In this document: positions 48,439-56,944 of the stretch, one piece after another | Numbering within the stretch: the stretch's first letter is position 1 | Layout of the letters: every line of letters starts with the position of its first letter | The notes under the pieces: generated by a model | Seen by the model: only the letters and a program-made list of their open reading frames with translations | What the model was told of the DNA's origin: nothing | The model's database searches: none | Position numbers and translations under genes: made by a program | NCBI RefSeq assembly: GCF_900095265.1 | Contig: NZ_LT607656.1 | Location: forward strand, 80,321 to 144,320 | Direction of reading: 5' to 3' | Length of the DNA: 64,000 bases | Source: Janthinobacterium sp. UMAB-56 | GTDB lineage: Bacteria; Pseudomonadota; Gammaproteobacteria; Burkholderiales; Burkholderiaceae_D

Positions 48439-48528
48439 ATGGAAGACAACTTGTTGCTCGCTTTGTGGCGCGCACGCTCTTTAAGTGCATTTGCCAGCTC
48501 TTGCCCACGTTCTATCGCGCTGCGATAA
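48439..48528 (+). CDS. Putative 29-residue leader peptide upstream of ABC-F gene
   Basis: A short ORF, beginning MEDNLLLALWRARS and ending CPRSIALR, starts nine bases after AAAGGAGG, an essentially perfect Shine-Dalgarno sequence and far stronger than that of the following ABC-F gene. It stops 122 bases before the ABC-F ATG. Part of its ribosome binding site (AGAAAGGA, 48421-48428) is exactly complementary to TCCTTTCT (48576-48583), and AGGAGG to CCTCCT (48549-48554). The layout matches leader peptides that sense stalled ribosomes. Whether it is translated is inference. Confidence 0.6.
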   Translation: MEDNLLLALWRARSLSAFASSCPRSIALR

Positions 48529-48650
48529 CCTGGCCAGAGCAAAGCCACCCTCCTCAATAGAGTTTTTCTCTAGAGTCCTTTCTCGGCTCACGGTTTTCGT
48601 TAGCGCTCCTGTTAACGCGGATGCTTGCATCCCGAACAAAGACAAGAGCC
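48529..48650 (+). promoter_or_regulatory. Structured leader between the short ORF and ABC-F
   Basis: Short hairpins are visible: TAGAG-TTTTT-CTCTA, CGTTA/TAACG and GGATG-CTTG-CATCC. GGCTC (48585-48589) can pair with GAGCC (48646-48650), directly before the ABC-F ATG, which would hide its weak ribosome binding site. Two stretches complement the leader ORF's Shine-Dalgarno sequence. This is consistent with attenuation, but no energy calculation was done. Confidence 0.45.
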
Positions 48651-50387
48651 ATGACTACCCTTATCTCTACCCAAGCTTTACAGCTCGATACCCACGACGG
48701 TTTCCTCTTCAACGAACTCGCCTTTACCTTGCGCCAGGGCGACCGCATCGGCCTGATCGGCCACAATGGCTGCGGCAAATCCACCTTGCTGGGCCTGCTC
48801 AGCGGCACACGGGAAGCCACGTCCGGCATCATCCATGTTGCCCGTGCCTGCCGCTTGCAGCACGTGGAGCAGCACTTGCCGGCCGAACTGGCCAACCTCA
48901 GCCTGTATGAGGCCTTGCTGGCGCCCGTGCTGGAACAGCCCGAACTGCATTGGCGGGTCGACAGCCTGCTGGCAGAACTGGGTTTCGACCTCGATACGGC
49001 GCAAGTGCCCGTGCATTCGCTGTCCGGTGGCCAGCACACGCGGCTACTGCTGGGACGCGCCCTGCTGCAGGAACCGAACGTACTGCTGCTGGACGAACCG
49101 AGCAATCATCTGGACTTGCCATCGCTGCTGTGGCTGGAGCAATTCCTGTTGAGATGGCGCGGCGCCTTCATCCTCGTCTCGCATGACCAGCGCCTGCTCG
49201 ACAACGTGGCCACGCGTAGCTGGATCTTGCGCGATAGCCGCCTGTACGATTTCGATCTGCCCTGCGGCCCGGCATTGGCGGCGCTGGCCGAGGCCGACAT
49301 TGCCGCTGTCGCCAGGCATGCGGCCGAACAGAAGGAAATCGACCGCCTGTCTGCCAGCAGTGCCCGCCTGGCCCTGTGGGGCCGCACCTATGACAACGAA
49401 GACCTGGCGCGCAAGGCGAAGACCATGCAGCGGCGCATCGACAAGTTGAAGGATGCGCAATCGTTCGTCAGCGATGGCGCGCCCTGGCGTCTGAGCTTGC
49501 GCGGCAAGGCGCTGGCGGCCGACCAGTTGCTGGCGCTCGATGGGCTCGATGTGCGCGCCGTGCCCGCTTCCCCGCTGCTGTTCCGGGTCGATCAGCTGTG
49601 GCTGAAACCGGGCGAGCGGGTCGCCTTGCTGGGCGCCAACGGCAGTGGCAAATCGTCCCTGCTGCGCCTGTGCTGGCAAGCGATACAGGCGCAAGATGAG
49701 CGCAGCGACTTGCGCTACCACCGCGCCGCCAATATCGGCTATTACGACCAGTCGCTCAGGCAGCTGGCCGACGAGGCCGATTTGTCCGACGCCCTGTACC
49801 CGTTTGCCGTGCAGAACGAGGCTGCGCGCAGCCAGGTGGCGCGCAAGCAAGCCTTGATCTCGGCCGGTTTCCCATATGTGCGCCATGGGCAGACGGTGGC
49901 CACCCTGAGCGGCGGCGAGCGGGCGCGGCTGCTGTTCCTGGGGCTGTCGCTGGCAAGCTATCACCTGTTGCTGTTGGACGAGCCCGGCAACCACCTGGAT
50001 ATGCAGGGCAAGGAGGAACTGGGGCAAGCCCTGCGCGGCTTTGACGGGGGCTGCCTGCTGGTGTCGCACGACCGCGACCTGATCGAGACGGCCTGCAACC
50101 GTTTTTGGGTGGTGGCAGATGGCCGGCTGGAAGAGTGGCCGGATGCGGCCAGCGCGTATGCACGGCTGAGCGCGGAAGATAGGCAGACGCCGCTGGCGCG
50201 CGTCGAAACGGCTGCGCTTGCGCCGGCGCAAACCGACGTTGATGTTCAGCTGGAACGCTTGTGCGAACTGGAACAGTTGCTGGCAGAAGACCTGGCGAGA
50301 AAGCCGCGCCACCAGAAGCCGGCCAGCCAGCAGGCGTGGCGGGCTGAGCTGGAACGGCTGAATCAAGCGCTGGGGATAACGTCGTAG
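48651..50387 (+). CDS. ABC-F family ATPase
   Basis: A 578-residue soluble protein with two ABC ATPase domains and no membrane part, the mark of ABC-F factors that act on ribosomes. The first domain has Walker A GHNGCGKST, signature LSGGQHTRLLLGRAL and Walker B VLLLDEPSNHLDL. The second has GANGSGKSS, LSGGERARLLFLGL and LLLLDEPGNHLDM. A charged helical linker of about 90 residues joins them, and the C-terminus is helical. Some ABC-F proteins give antibiotic resistance by ribosome protection, others are housekeeping; the long leader upstream favours induced expression. The start at 48651 is preferred over an ATG at 48621. Confidence 0.92.
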   Translation: MTTLISTQALQLDTHDGFLFNELAFTLRQGDRIGLIGHNGCGKSTLLGLLSGTREATSGIIHVARACRLQHVEQHLPAELANLSLYEALLAPVLEQPELHWRVDSLLAELGFDLDTAQVPVHSLSGGQHTRLLLGRALLQEPNVLLLDEPSNHLDLPSLLWLEQFLLRWRGAFILVSHDQRLLDNVATRSWILRDSRLYDFDLPCGPALAALAEADIAAVARHAAEQKEIDRLSASSARLALWGRTYDNEDLARKAKTMQRRIDKLKDAQSFVSDGAPWRLSLRGKALAADQLLALDGLDVRAVPASPLLFRVDQLWLKPGERVALLGANGSGKSSLLRLCWQAIQAQDERSDLRYHRAANIGYYDQSLRQLADEADLSDALYPFAVQNEAARSQVARKQALISAGFPYVRHGQTVATLSGGERARLLFLGLSLASYHLLLLDEPGNHLDMQGKEELGQALRGFDGGCLLVSHDRDLIETACNRFWVVADGRLEEWPDAASAYARLSAEDRQTPLARVETAALAPAQTDVDVQLERLCELEQLLAEDLARKPRHQKPASQQAWRAELERLNQALGITS

Positions 50388-50404
50388 TTATCCACTGGCA
50401 AGAA

Positions 50405-50430
50405 AGTGGCGGACCGGATGGTCCGCCACT
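50405..50430. terminator. Perfect 11-bp terminator between convergent genes
   Basis: AGTGGCGGACC and GGTCCGCCACT pair exactly around GGAT and are followed by ATTTTAG. It lies between the ABC-F stop and the sulfurtransferase stop. Confidence 0.8.
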
Positions 50431-50433
50431 ATT

Positions 50434-51285
50434 TTAGTTGCCCGTCGCTACCGGCCGCGCCGGATCGGCGCACCACTCGCTCCACGAGCCCGGGTACAGG
50501 GCCGCGCCAGGCAAGGCTGCCACTTCCAGTGCCAGCAAGTTGTGGCAAGCCGTCACGCCGGAGCCGCATTGCATGACGGCCGCTTGCGGTGCATCAAACA
50601 GCGCGCCGAAATCGCGTCGCAATGCTTCCGCGCTCTTGAAGCGGCCGTCCGCCTGCAAATTATCCTTGAAGAAGCGGTTTTTCGCGCCCGGGATATGGCC
50701 GCCCACGGGGTCGATGGTTTCGTTTTCACCGCGATAACGGTCGGGGGCGCGCGCGTCGATGACGGTCAACGCTTGCGTTTCCAGGTTGCCAACGACGTCC
50801 TGCACGCTGACCGTGCGCGTCAGGCTGGTTTTTTCCGTGAGCGTGCCGGCAGGGCGGGGGGCAACTGGCGTGACCAGCGGCAAGCCTTGCGCCTGCCACG
50901 CAGCCAGGCCGCCGTCGAGCACGGCAACGGCCGGATGGCCAACCCAGCGCAGCAACCACCACAGGCGCGCGGCGAACATGCCGCCCTGGCCGTCATAGGC
51001 GACCACTTGCGTGTCGTCATTGATGCCCCAGCCGCGCAGGGTGGCCAGCAGGACATTGCGTTCTGGCAGGGGATGGCGTCCGGTAAATTGGGGCCCGCGT
51101 GCCGTCTTCGGGCCGGACAGGGCCGTGTCGATATCGGCGAACTGCGCGTTCTGGATATGGCCGGCGGCAAAGGCGTCGCTGCCGGCGGTAGGGTTGAGCA
51201 AGTCGTGACGGCAATCGAGGATGACCCAGTGGCTGTCATTCAGATGGCTGGCCAGTTCGCTGGGCTGGATCAAGGTGGTGTACAT
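50434..51285 (-). CDS. sseA: Sulfurtransferase (3-mercaptopyruvate/rhodanese type)
   Basis: A two-domain rhodanese-fold enzyme of 283 residues. The N-terminal inactive domain has WVILDCRHDLLNP and GHIQNAQFADIDTALSG. The C-terminal domain has VIDARAPDRYRGE, GGHIPGAKNRFF and the active-site loop QCGSGVTACHN. The CGSGVT loop is typical of mercaptopyruvate sulfurtransferases rather than thiosulfate rhodaneses. It is cytosolic. AAAGGAG precedes the ATG by eight bases. The DMT transporter gene lies just upstream on the same strand and may share the transcript. Confidence 0.93.
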   Translation of the reverse strand: MYTTLIQPSELASHLNDSHWVILDCRHDLLNPTAGSDAFAAGHIQNAQFADIDTALSGPKTARGPQFTGRHPLPERNVLLATLRGWGINDDTQVVAYDGQGGMFAARLWWLLRWVGHPAVAVLDGGLAAWQAQGLPLVTPVAPRPAGTLTEKTSLTRTVSVQDVVGNLETQALTVIDARAPDRYRGENETIDPVGGHIPGAKNRFFKDNLQADGRFKSAEALRRDFGALFDAPQAAVMQCGSGVTACHNLLALEVAALPGAALYPGSWSEWCADPARPVATGN

Positions 51286-51298
51286 CAGGAACGCTCCT

Positions 51299-52222
51299 TT
51301 ACACTTCGCTGGCGATAGGATCCGTGCGCGCTATCGCCGCGCCACGGGCCGTGTTGCGGGTATTGTAATAGGTTGCCGCGATGCCGGAGGCAAGGATGAT
51401 GCCAATGCCGGCCCAGCCGTGCCAGTCGAACAGGTCGCCGAAGATCACCACGCCCCAGAAGCTGGAAAAGACGATGCCCGTGTATTGCAGATTGGCAACC
51501 ACGAGGGTCTTGCCCAGGCGATAGGCGCGCGTCATGGCCATCTGCGCCATGGTGGCGCACAGGCCGATGGCGGCCAGCAAGCCGATGCCGTAGCCGCTCG
51601 TGTGCGCGTGCCAGACGACGGGGCCGCCGCCGGCGCTGGCCACGTGGCCGATCACGCCGGCGAGAAAATTGACGACCGAGAAATAAAACACGACCCGGTA
51701 TTCGGGTTCGCCCAGCAAGCCCAGCTTGCGCACCTGCAAGTAGGCGAGGGCCGACAGCATGCCGGAAATCAAGGCTGTGATGGCGCCGCCCACCTGGTCC
51801 GTCTCGAACACGGGTTGCAGCAGCAGGGTCACGCCGACAAAGCTCATGGCAATGGCAGCGACCAGCGGCCATTCGACTTGCTGCGTCGCTTTCCACCAGC
51901 CGCCCGCCAGTAAAATCACGGCAATCCAGATGGGCGCCATGTAATTGAGCGTCATGGCCGTGGCCAGCGGCAGGATGGCGATGGCATAAAACCACAGCCA
52001 CAGGGCGATCACCCCCACCACGCCGCGCCACAGATGCTGGCCCGGCATCGTGGTTTTAAAACTGCCGCCCTGGTACAAAATCGTGCAGCTCATGACGGTC
52101 ATGCCGATGATGCCGCGGTACATGACGATTTCGGAGGTCGAATACATATCCGACGCCAGTTTCACGCACACGCCCATGATGGCGAACATAAAGCTGGCAA
52201 ACAGCATCCATAGAGATTGCAT
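51299..52222 (-). CDS. DMT superfamily transporter (EamA)
   Basis: A 307-residue inner-membrane protein with ten predicted helices formed by two EamA repeats (LWMLFASFMFAIMGVCVKLA and a second half from about TALISGMLSALAYLQV). Such proteins export metabolites or amino-acid-like compounds; the substrate is unknown. The start is set at the ATG with CAGGAATCAA upstream. A start 14 codons earlier would lie inside the terminator of the preceding gene. The sulfurtransferase gene begins 13 bases after its stop. Confidence 0.92.
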   Translation of the reverse strand: MQSLWMLFASFMFAIMGVCVKLASDMYSTSEIVMYRGIIGMTVMSCTILYQGGSFKTTMPGQHLWRGVVGVIALWLWFYAIAILPLATAMTLNYMAPIWIAVILLAGGWWKATQQVEWPLVAAIAMSFVGVTLLLQPVFETDQVGGAITALISGMLSALAYLQVRKLGLLGEPEYRVVFYFSVVNFLAGVIGHVASAGGGPVVWHAHTSGYGIGLLAAIGLCATMAQMAMTRAYRLGKTLVVANLQYTGIVFSSFWGVVIFGDLFDWHGWAGIGIILASGIAATYYNTRNTARGAAIARTDPIASEV

Positions 52223-52246
52223 TTGATTCCTGAAAAACGCGGGGAT

Positions 52247-52273
52247 AAAAAAAGGGCCGCGCAATGCGGCCCT
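52247..52273 (-). terminator. Terminator of the Rieske oxygenase gene
   Basis: On the minus strand AAGGGCCGC, ATTGC and GCGGCCCTT are followed by a T run. It sits just beyond the stop of the Rieske gene. Confidence 0.9.
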
Positions 52274-52281
52274 TCTACTGA

Positions 52282-53382
52282 TTACAGTTCGATATTGTTA
52301 CGGTACCACTCGTGAAAGTGCTGCATGCCATCTTCCATCGGCGATTGGTAAGGACCCACTTCGTTCACGCCGCGCGCCATCAGGACTTTGCGGCCGGCAT
52401 CCATGCGCTGGGCGATTTCATCGTCCTCGACGCAGGTTTCCATGTAAGCAGCCCGTTCGGCCTCGACGAAGTCGCGTTCGAACAACACAATTTCCTCTGG
52501 GTAATAAAACTCGACCACGTTGCGCGTCTTTTGCGGACCATCGGGCCACAGGGTCGAGACGACCAGCACGTGCGGATACCATTCGACCATGATGTTCGGA
52601 TACAGGGTCAGCCAGATAGCGCCATACGGCGGCGCTTCGCCGCCACGGAATTGCAGCACCTGCTCCTGCCATTTTTTATAGGCGGGCGAACCGGCCTGTT
52701 GCAAGCCGCGGTGTACGCCCACCGTTTGCACGCTGTAATCCTTGCCGAATTCCCAGCGCAGGTCGTCGCAGCTGACAAAGCTGCCCAGGCCCGGGTGGAA
52801 CGGTTCCACGTGATAATCCTCGAGGTAGACTTCGATGAAGGTCTTCCAGTTGTAGTCGCACTCGTGGATTTCCACGTGGTCGAACATATAGCCGGAAAAA
52901 TCGAGGTCTTTCGAGACGGACAAATCTTTCAATTTTTCCATCACGTTGTAGCCATTTTGCTCGAACAGCAAGCCATTCCAGCTTTGCAGCGGCGTTTTCG
53001 ACAGGTTCAGGCACGGCGTTTCGGGGAAATGCGGCGCGCCGATCAGTTCTCCCTTGAGGTCGTAGGTCCAGCGGTGCAGCGGGCAGACGATATGGTTCGC
53101 ATTGCCGCGGCCATTGAACATCAGCGCCTGCCGGTGGCGGCACACATTGGACAGCACTTCGATGCCATTGGCGTTGCGCACGAGCATGCGCCCTTCGTTC
53201 TCAGACGCCAGGGTCGCAAAATCGCCGGTTTCCGGCACCATCAGCGCATGCCCGACATAGCGCGGGCCGGCTTGGAACAATTGCTGCATTTCACGCTGCA
53301 ACAGCGTTTCGTCAAAATAGACGTGGACCGGAAGTTGCGCGTTTGAACGCGCCAGCTTGGCGTGAGTAGCCAGATCGGACAT
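52282..53382 (-). CDS. Rieske non-heme iron oxygenase, alpha subunit
   Basis: A 366-residue ring-hydroxylating-type oxygenase. The N-terminal Rieske domain has the [2Fe-2S] ligands CRH and CPLH in VCRHRQALMF and IVCPLHRWTYD. The catalytic domain has the mononuclear iron motif EDYHVEPFHPGLG. No beta subunit, ferredoxin or reductase gene adjoins, so it may be a homo-oligomer fed by a distant reductase. The substrate is unknown; stachydrine-, choline- and aromatic-type members look alike at this level. The start at 53382 follows a G-rich stretch (GGGGGG). A longer reading is not conserved. Confidence 0.92.
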   Translation of the reverse strand: MSDLATHAKLARSNAQLPVHVYFDETLLQREMQQLFQAGPRYVGHALMVPETGDFATLASENEGRMLVRNANGIEVLSNVCRHRQALMFNGRGNANHIVCPLHRWTYDLKGELIGAPHFPETPCLNLSKTPLQSWNGLLFEQNGYNVMEKLKDLSVSKDLDFSGYMFDHVEIHECDYNWKTFIEVYLEDYHVEPFHPGLGSFVSCDDLRWEFGKDYSVQTVGVHRGLQQAGSPAYKKWQEQVLQFRGGEAPPYGAIWLTLYPNIMVEWYPHVLVVSTLWPDGPQKTRNVVEFYYPEEIVLFERDFVEAERAAYMETCVEDDEIAQRMDAGRKVLMARGVNEVGPYQSPMEDGMQHFHEWYRNNIEL

Positions 53383-53789
53383 CCCAACCCCCCATAAATG
53401 TACAACGGTCAGCAGTGCCCCAGGCCATTGCCTGGGCAACCGCTACAGAGAGAAAGAATCCGCAAAGACCTGAATTCAAATTTTGTTGAAACGGTATTTC
53501 GGACAGAACCGGCGATTATAGCGCGTATCGGCCTCGGCATTGCCAAACCCTCCGGCAAATAGCTTACTTTAATGAGAAACATTGTCATTTGCCGTTTCAT
53601 TTCCGACCGATGGGAGCGATTGCGCTAAAATCCACTGCCAAACTGGCAAGGTCTTCCCCTTTGTACACAGCGATTGCGCTTTAGTTTTCACTTAATAGTG
53701 AGGTTTGTTCTAAAATAACGCTTCTATGCTGGCCGGGAGTCCCCGGCGTCTCCCTACATACCCCTCGTGCCACGAAGAGATCTGAGTCT
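53383..53789. other. Divergent intergenic region (Rieske gene / xseB)
   Basis: About 400 bases with no convincing gene. TAAAAT (53711-53716), with TTCACT 18 bases upstream, is a weak promoter candidate for xseB-ispA-dxs. Nothing clear was found for the Rieske gene. Confidence 0.4.
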
Positions 53790-54041
53790 ATGTCGAAGAA
53801 ATTAACTGCCGCTGCCGCAGCGCCGGCCTCGTTTGAAGAGGCAATGGCGGAACTGGCGCAGCTGGTAACGCAAATGGAAGCGGGCCAGTTGCCGCTGGAA
53901 GCATCGGTCGCGGCGTATCAGCGCGGCTCGGAACTGGTCAAATATTGCGCAAGCCAGCTCGACAGCGTCGAAGCGCAGGTGAAAGTACTCGAAGGCGACA
54001 TGTTGAAACCGTTCGTGGATGCCGGCGAGGCTGTGCAATGA
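53790..54041 (+). CDS. xseB: Exodeoxyribonuclease VII small subunit
   Basis: Small subunit that coats the XseA nuclease. The 83 residues fit the family: ASFEEAMAELAQLVTQMEAGQLPLEASVAAYQRGSELVKYC. The two-helix, coiled-coil form and length are typical. The large subunit gene is not here. The stop overlaps the ispA start by four bases (ATGA). The order xseB-ispA-dxs is widespread in proteobacteria. Confidence 0.95.
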   Translation: MSKKLTAAAAAPASFEEAMAELAQLVTQMEAGQLPLEASVAAYQRGSELVKYCASQLDSVEAQVKVLEGDMLKPFVDAGEAVQ

Positions 54042-54949
54042 TGGTCAGTGCGCAACAGGACGGCGTGACCTTCGGCGACTGGATGCAAGCCACCCAGTCC
54101 GGCGTGGAAGGCCGGCTCGACCAGTTTTTACCTGCGGCAGATACGGTGCCGCACAAGCTGCACGCGGCCATGCGCTATGCGCTGCTGGGCGGCGGCAAGC
54201 GCGTGCGCCCGCTGCTGGCGATGGCGGCCGGTGAACTGTTTGATGCCGATCAAGATACCCTGGCGCGCGCCGCTTGCGCGCTGGAAATGATTCACGTGTA
54301 TTCGCTGGTGCATGACGACATGCCTTGCATGGATGACGATGCCTTGCGCCGTGGCAAGCCTACCGTGCACATCGCCTACGATGAAGCGACGGCGCTGCTG
54401 GTGGGCGACGCGTTGCAATCGCAGGCGTTCATGCTGCTGGCCGATGGCGCGGCGATTCCGCCGGCGCGGCAGATGACCATGCTCAGGTTGCTGGCGCACG
54501 CGTCTGGCTCGGCAGGCATGTGCGGCGGCCAGGCGATCGACCTCGACAGTGTGGGCCTGGCCTTGAGCCTGCCGCAGCTGGAACAGATGCATCAGTTGAA
54601 AACGGGGGCCTTGCTGCGCGCGGCCGTGATCCTTGGCGCGCTGGCGGGCAAGGATTTGACGCCGGACGAGATGACGGCGCTGAACGCGTATGCGCGCGCC
54701 GTCGGGCTGGCGTTCCAGGTGGTCGACGACGTGCTCGACGCGACGGCCGATTCGGCTACCCTGGGCAAGACGGCAGGCAAGGATGCGGCGGCCAACAAGC
54801 CCACTTACGTATCGATACTGGGGCTGGAGCCATCGAGAGCCCTGGCAGAACAATTGCGGTGCGACGCCCATGCGGCGCTGGCGCCATTCGGGGACAAGGC
54901 ACGCCGTTTGCGCGAGCTGGCGGACCTGGTCGTGCAGCGGAAGGCATAA
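54038..54949 (+). CDS. ispA: Farnesyl diphosphate synthase family protein
   Basis: Head-to-tail prenyltransferase that builds farnesyl diphosphate for ubiquinone, undecaprenyl phosphate and other isoprenoids. The 303 residues carry the first aspartate-rich motif in HDDMPCMDDDALRRGKPT, the second in VVDDVLD, the substrate-binding GGGKRVRPLL, and the SGSAGMCGGQAIDL segment. The start is the first of two ATGs that overlap the xseB stop. dxs begins at the base after its stop, so the three genes form a tightly coupled operon. Confidence 0.96.
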   Translation: MMVSAQQDGVTFGDWMQATQSGVEGRLDQFLPAADTVPHKLHAAMRYALLGGGKRVRPLLAMAAGELFDADQDTLARAACALEMIHVYSLVHDDMPCMDDDALRRGKPTVHIAYDEATALLVGDALQSQAFMLLADGAAIPPARQMTMLRLLAHASGSAGMCGGQAIDLDSVGLALSLPQLEQMHQLKTGALLRAAVILGALAGKDLTPDEMTALNAYARAVGLAFQVVDDVLDATADSATLGKTAGKDAAANKPTYVSILGLEPSRALAEQLRCDAHAALAPFGDKARRLRELADLVVQRKA

Positions 54950-56818
54950 ATGAAACTGTTAGAAACTATCAATGAACCCGCGCAAGTGCGCAAGCTGGCA
55001 CGCTCGCAACTGGTGCCGCTGGCCCAGGAATTGCGCAGCTTCCTGCTCGATTCCGTTTCCAAGACGGGCGGCCATCTGTCGTCCAACCTGGGCACGGTCG
55101 AGCTGACCGTTGCGCTGCATTACGTGTTCAATACGCCGCACGACCGCATCGTCTGGGACGTGGGCCACCAGACCTATACACACAAGATACTCACAGGCCG
55201 CCGCGAGCGCATGCATACCCTGCGCCAGAAGGATGGCATTTCCGGCTTCCCCAAGCGCGACGAAAGCGAATACGACACCTTCGGCACGGCGCATTCGTCG
55301 ACGTCTATTTCCGCAGCGCTGGGCATGGCGCAGGCCGCCAAGATCAAGGGCGACCCGCTGCACGCGATCGCCGTGATCGGCGACGGTTCGATGACGGCCG
55401 GCATGGCTTTCGAGGCGATGAATAATGCGGGCGTGCAGGAAGACGTCAACCTGTTGGTGATCTTGAACGACAACGACATGTCGATCTCGCCGCCCGTGGG
55501 CGCGTTGAACCGCCACCTGGCGCGCTTGATGTCGGGCCAGTTCTATGCGGCGGCAAAAAATGTCGGCAAGTCCGTCTTGCCCGGCCCCGTGCTGGAATTG
55601 GCGAAACGCTTTGAAGAGCACGCCAAGGGCATGGTCGTGCCCGCCACCATGTTCGAGGAATTCGGTTTCAATTACATTGGCCCGATCGACGGTCACGACC
55701 TCGATTCGCTGATCCCGACCCTGCAAAATATCAAGCAGTTGAAGGGCCCGCAATTCCTGCACGTGGTCACCAAGAAGGGACAAGGCTACAAGCTGGCCGA
55801 AGCGGAACCGATTTTGTACCACGGCACGGGCAAGTTCAATCCGGCCGAGGGCATCAAGCCGGCCACGGCGCCGGCCAAGATGACGTACACGGAAGTGTTC
55901 GGCACCTGGCTGTGCGACATGGCGGCGCAGGACAAGCGCCTGGTGGGCATCACGCCGGCCATGCGCGAAGGCTCGGGCATGGTCAAGTTCGAACAGCAAT
56001 TCCCCAACCGCTACTTTGACGTCGGCATTGCCGAGCAGCATTCGGTCACCTTCGCCGCTGGCCTGGCTTGCGAAGGCTTGAAACCCGTCGTGGCCATCTA
56101 TTCCACCTTTTTGCAACGCGCCTACGACCAGTTGATCCACGACGTAGCCCTGCAAAACCTGGATGTGACGTTCGCGCTGGACCGCGCCGGTCTGGTGGGC
56201 GCCGACGGCGCCACGCATGCGGGCAACTACGACATGGCGTTCTTGCGCTGCATTCCTAACATGGTCATCATGGCCGCGTCCGACGAAAACGAATGCCGGC
56301 AAATGCTGACGACCGGTTACCACTATCCGGGGCCGGCGGCCATCCGCTATCCGCGCGGCGCCGGCGCCGGTGTGGCCATCGTGCCGGAACTGACCAGCAT
56401 TGAAATTGGCAAGGGCGAGCTCAAGCGCCAAGGCAAGCGCATCGCCATTATGGCCTTCGGTTCCATGGTGGCGCCGAGTGTCGCGGCAGGCGAGAAGCTC
56501 GATGCGACGGTGGCGAACATGCGTTTCGTCAAGCCACTCGACGTGGCGCTGGTGAAACAGCTTGCCGCTGAGCATGATTACCTGGTGGCGGTGGAAGAGG
56601 GCTGCATCATGGGCGGCGCCGGTTCGGCCGTGGCCGAAGCCCTGGCGGCTGAGGGCATCGTCAAGCCGATTTTGATGCTGGGCTTGCCAGACGTCTTCAT
56701 CGACCATGGCGACCCCGTGCAATTGCTGAAAAGCGTGGGCCTGGACGCCACCGGCATCGCCGCCTCGATCGAGCAGCGCTTCCCGGCGGCCGGTCCGCGC
56801 CTGGCGATGGTCAGCTAA
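54950..56818 (+). CDS. dxs: 1-Deoxy-D-xylulose-5-phosphate synthase
   Basis: Thiamine-pyrophosphate enzyme that starts the non-mevalonate isoprenoid pathway and also supplies a thiazole precursor. The 622 residues show [36 protein letters not shown], the TPP motif [16 protein letters not shown], the transketolase-like [14 protein letters not shown] and the catalytic region [18 protein letters not shown]. The length is normal. It is the last gene of xseB-ispA-dxs and is followed by a hairpin. Confidence 0.98.
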   Translation: MKLLETINEPAQVRKLARSQLVPLAQELRSFLLDSVSKTGGHLSSNLGTVELTVALHYVFNTPHDRIVWDVGHQTYTHKILTGRRERMHTLRQKDGISGFPKRDESEYDTFGTAHSSTSISAALGMAQAAKIKGDPLHAIAVIGDGSMTAGMAFEAMNNAGVQEDVNLLVILNDNDMSISPPVGALNRHLARLMSGQFYAAAKNVGKSVLPGPVLELAKRFEEHAKGMVVPATMFEEFGFNYIGPIDGHDLDSLIPTLQNIKQLKGPQFLHVVTKKGQGYKLAEAEPILYHGTGKFNPAEGIKPATAPAKMTYTEVFGTWLCDMAAQDKRLVGITPAMREGSGMVKFEQQFPNRYFDVGIAEQHSVTFAAGLACEGLKPVVAIYSTFLQRAYDQLIHDVALQNLDVTFALDRAGLVGADGATHAGNYDMAFLRCIPNMVIMAASDENECRQMLTTGYHYPGPAAIRYPRGAGAGVAIVPELTSIEIGKGELKRQGKRIAIMAFGSMVAPSVAAGEKLDATVANMRFVKPLDVALVKQLAAEHDYLVAVEEGCIMGGAGSAVAEALAAEGIVKPILMLGLPDVFIDHGDPVQLLKSVGLDATGIAASIEQRFPAAGPRLAMVS

Positions 56819-56836
56819 GGCGCTCAAGCAAGATAA

Positions 56837-56858
56837 AAGCGGCACTGCGGTGCCGCTT
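56837..56858 (+). terminator. Hairpin after dxs
   Basis: AAGCGGCAC and GTGCCGCTT pair exactly around TGCG. The T run is short. It closes the xseB-ispA-dxs operon. Confidence 0.65.
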
Positions 56859-56944
56859 CGCCTGTACTCCTCTTACGCTGCACTGCAACATTTTTTCACT
56901 GGGGAATGCTACGATGACGCTTTGATACCCTCTCAAAGTCCATC

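Noticed and set aside
53705-53730. TTGTTC with TATGCT as the xseB promoter
   Set aside because: The spacer is only 14 bases, too short for sigma-70.
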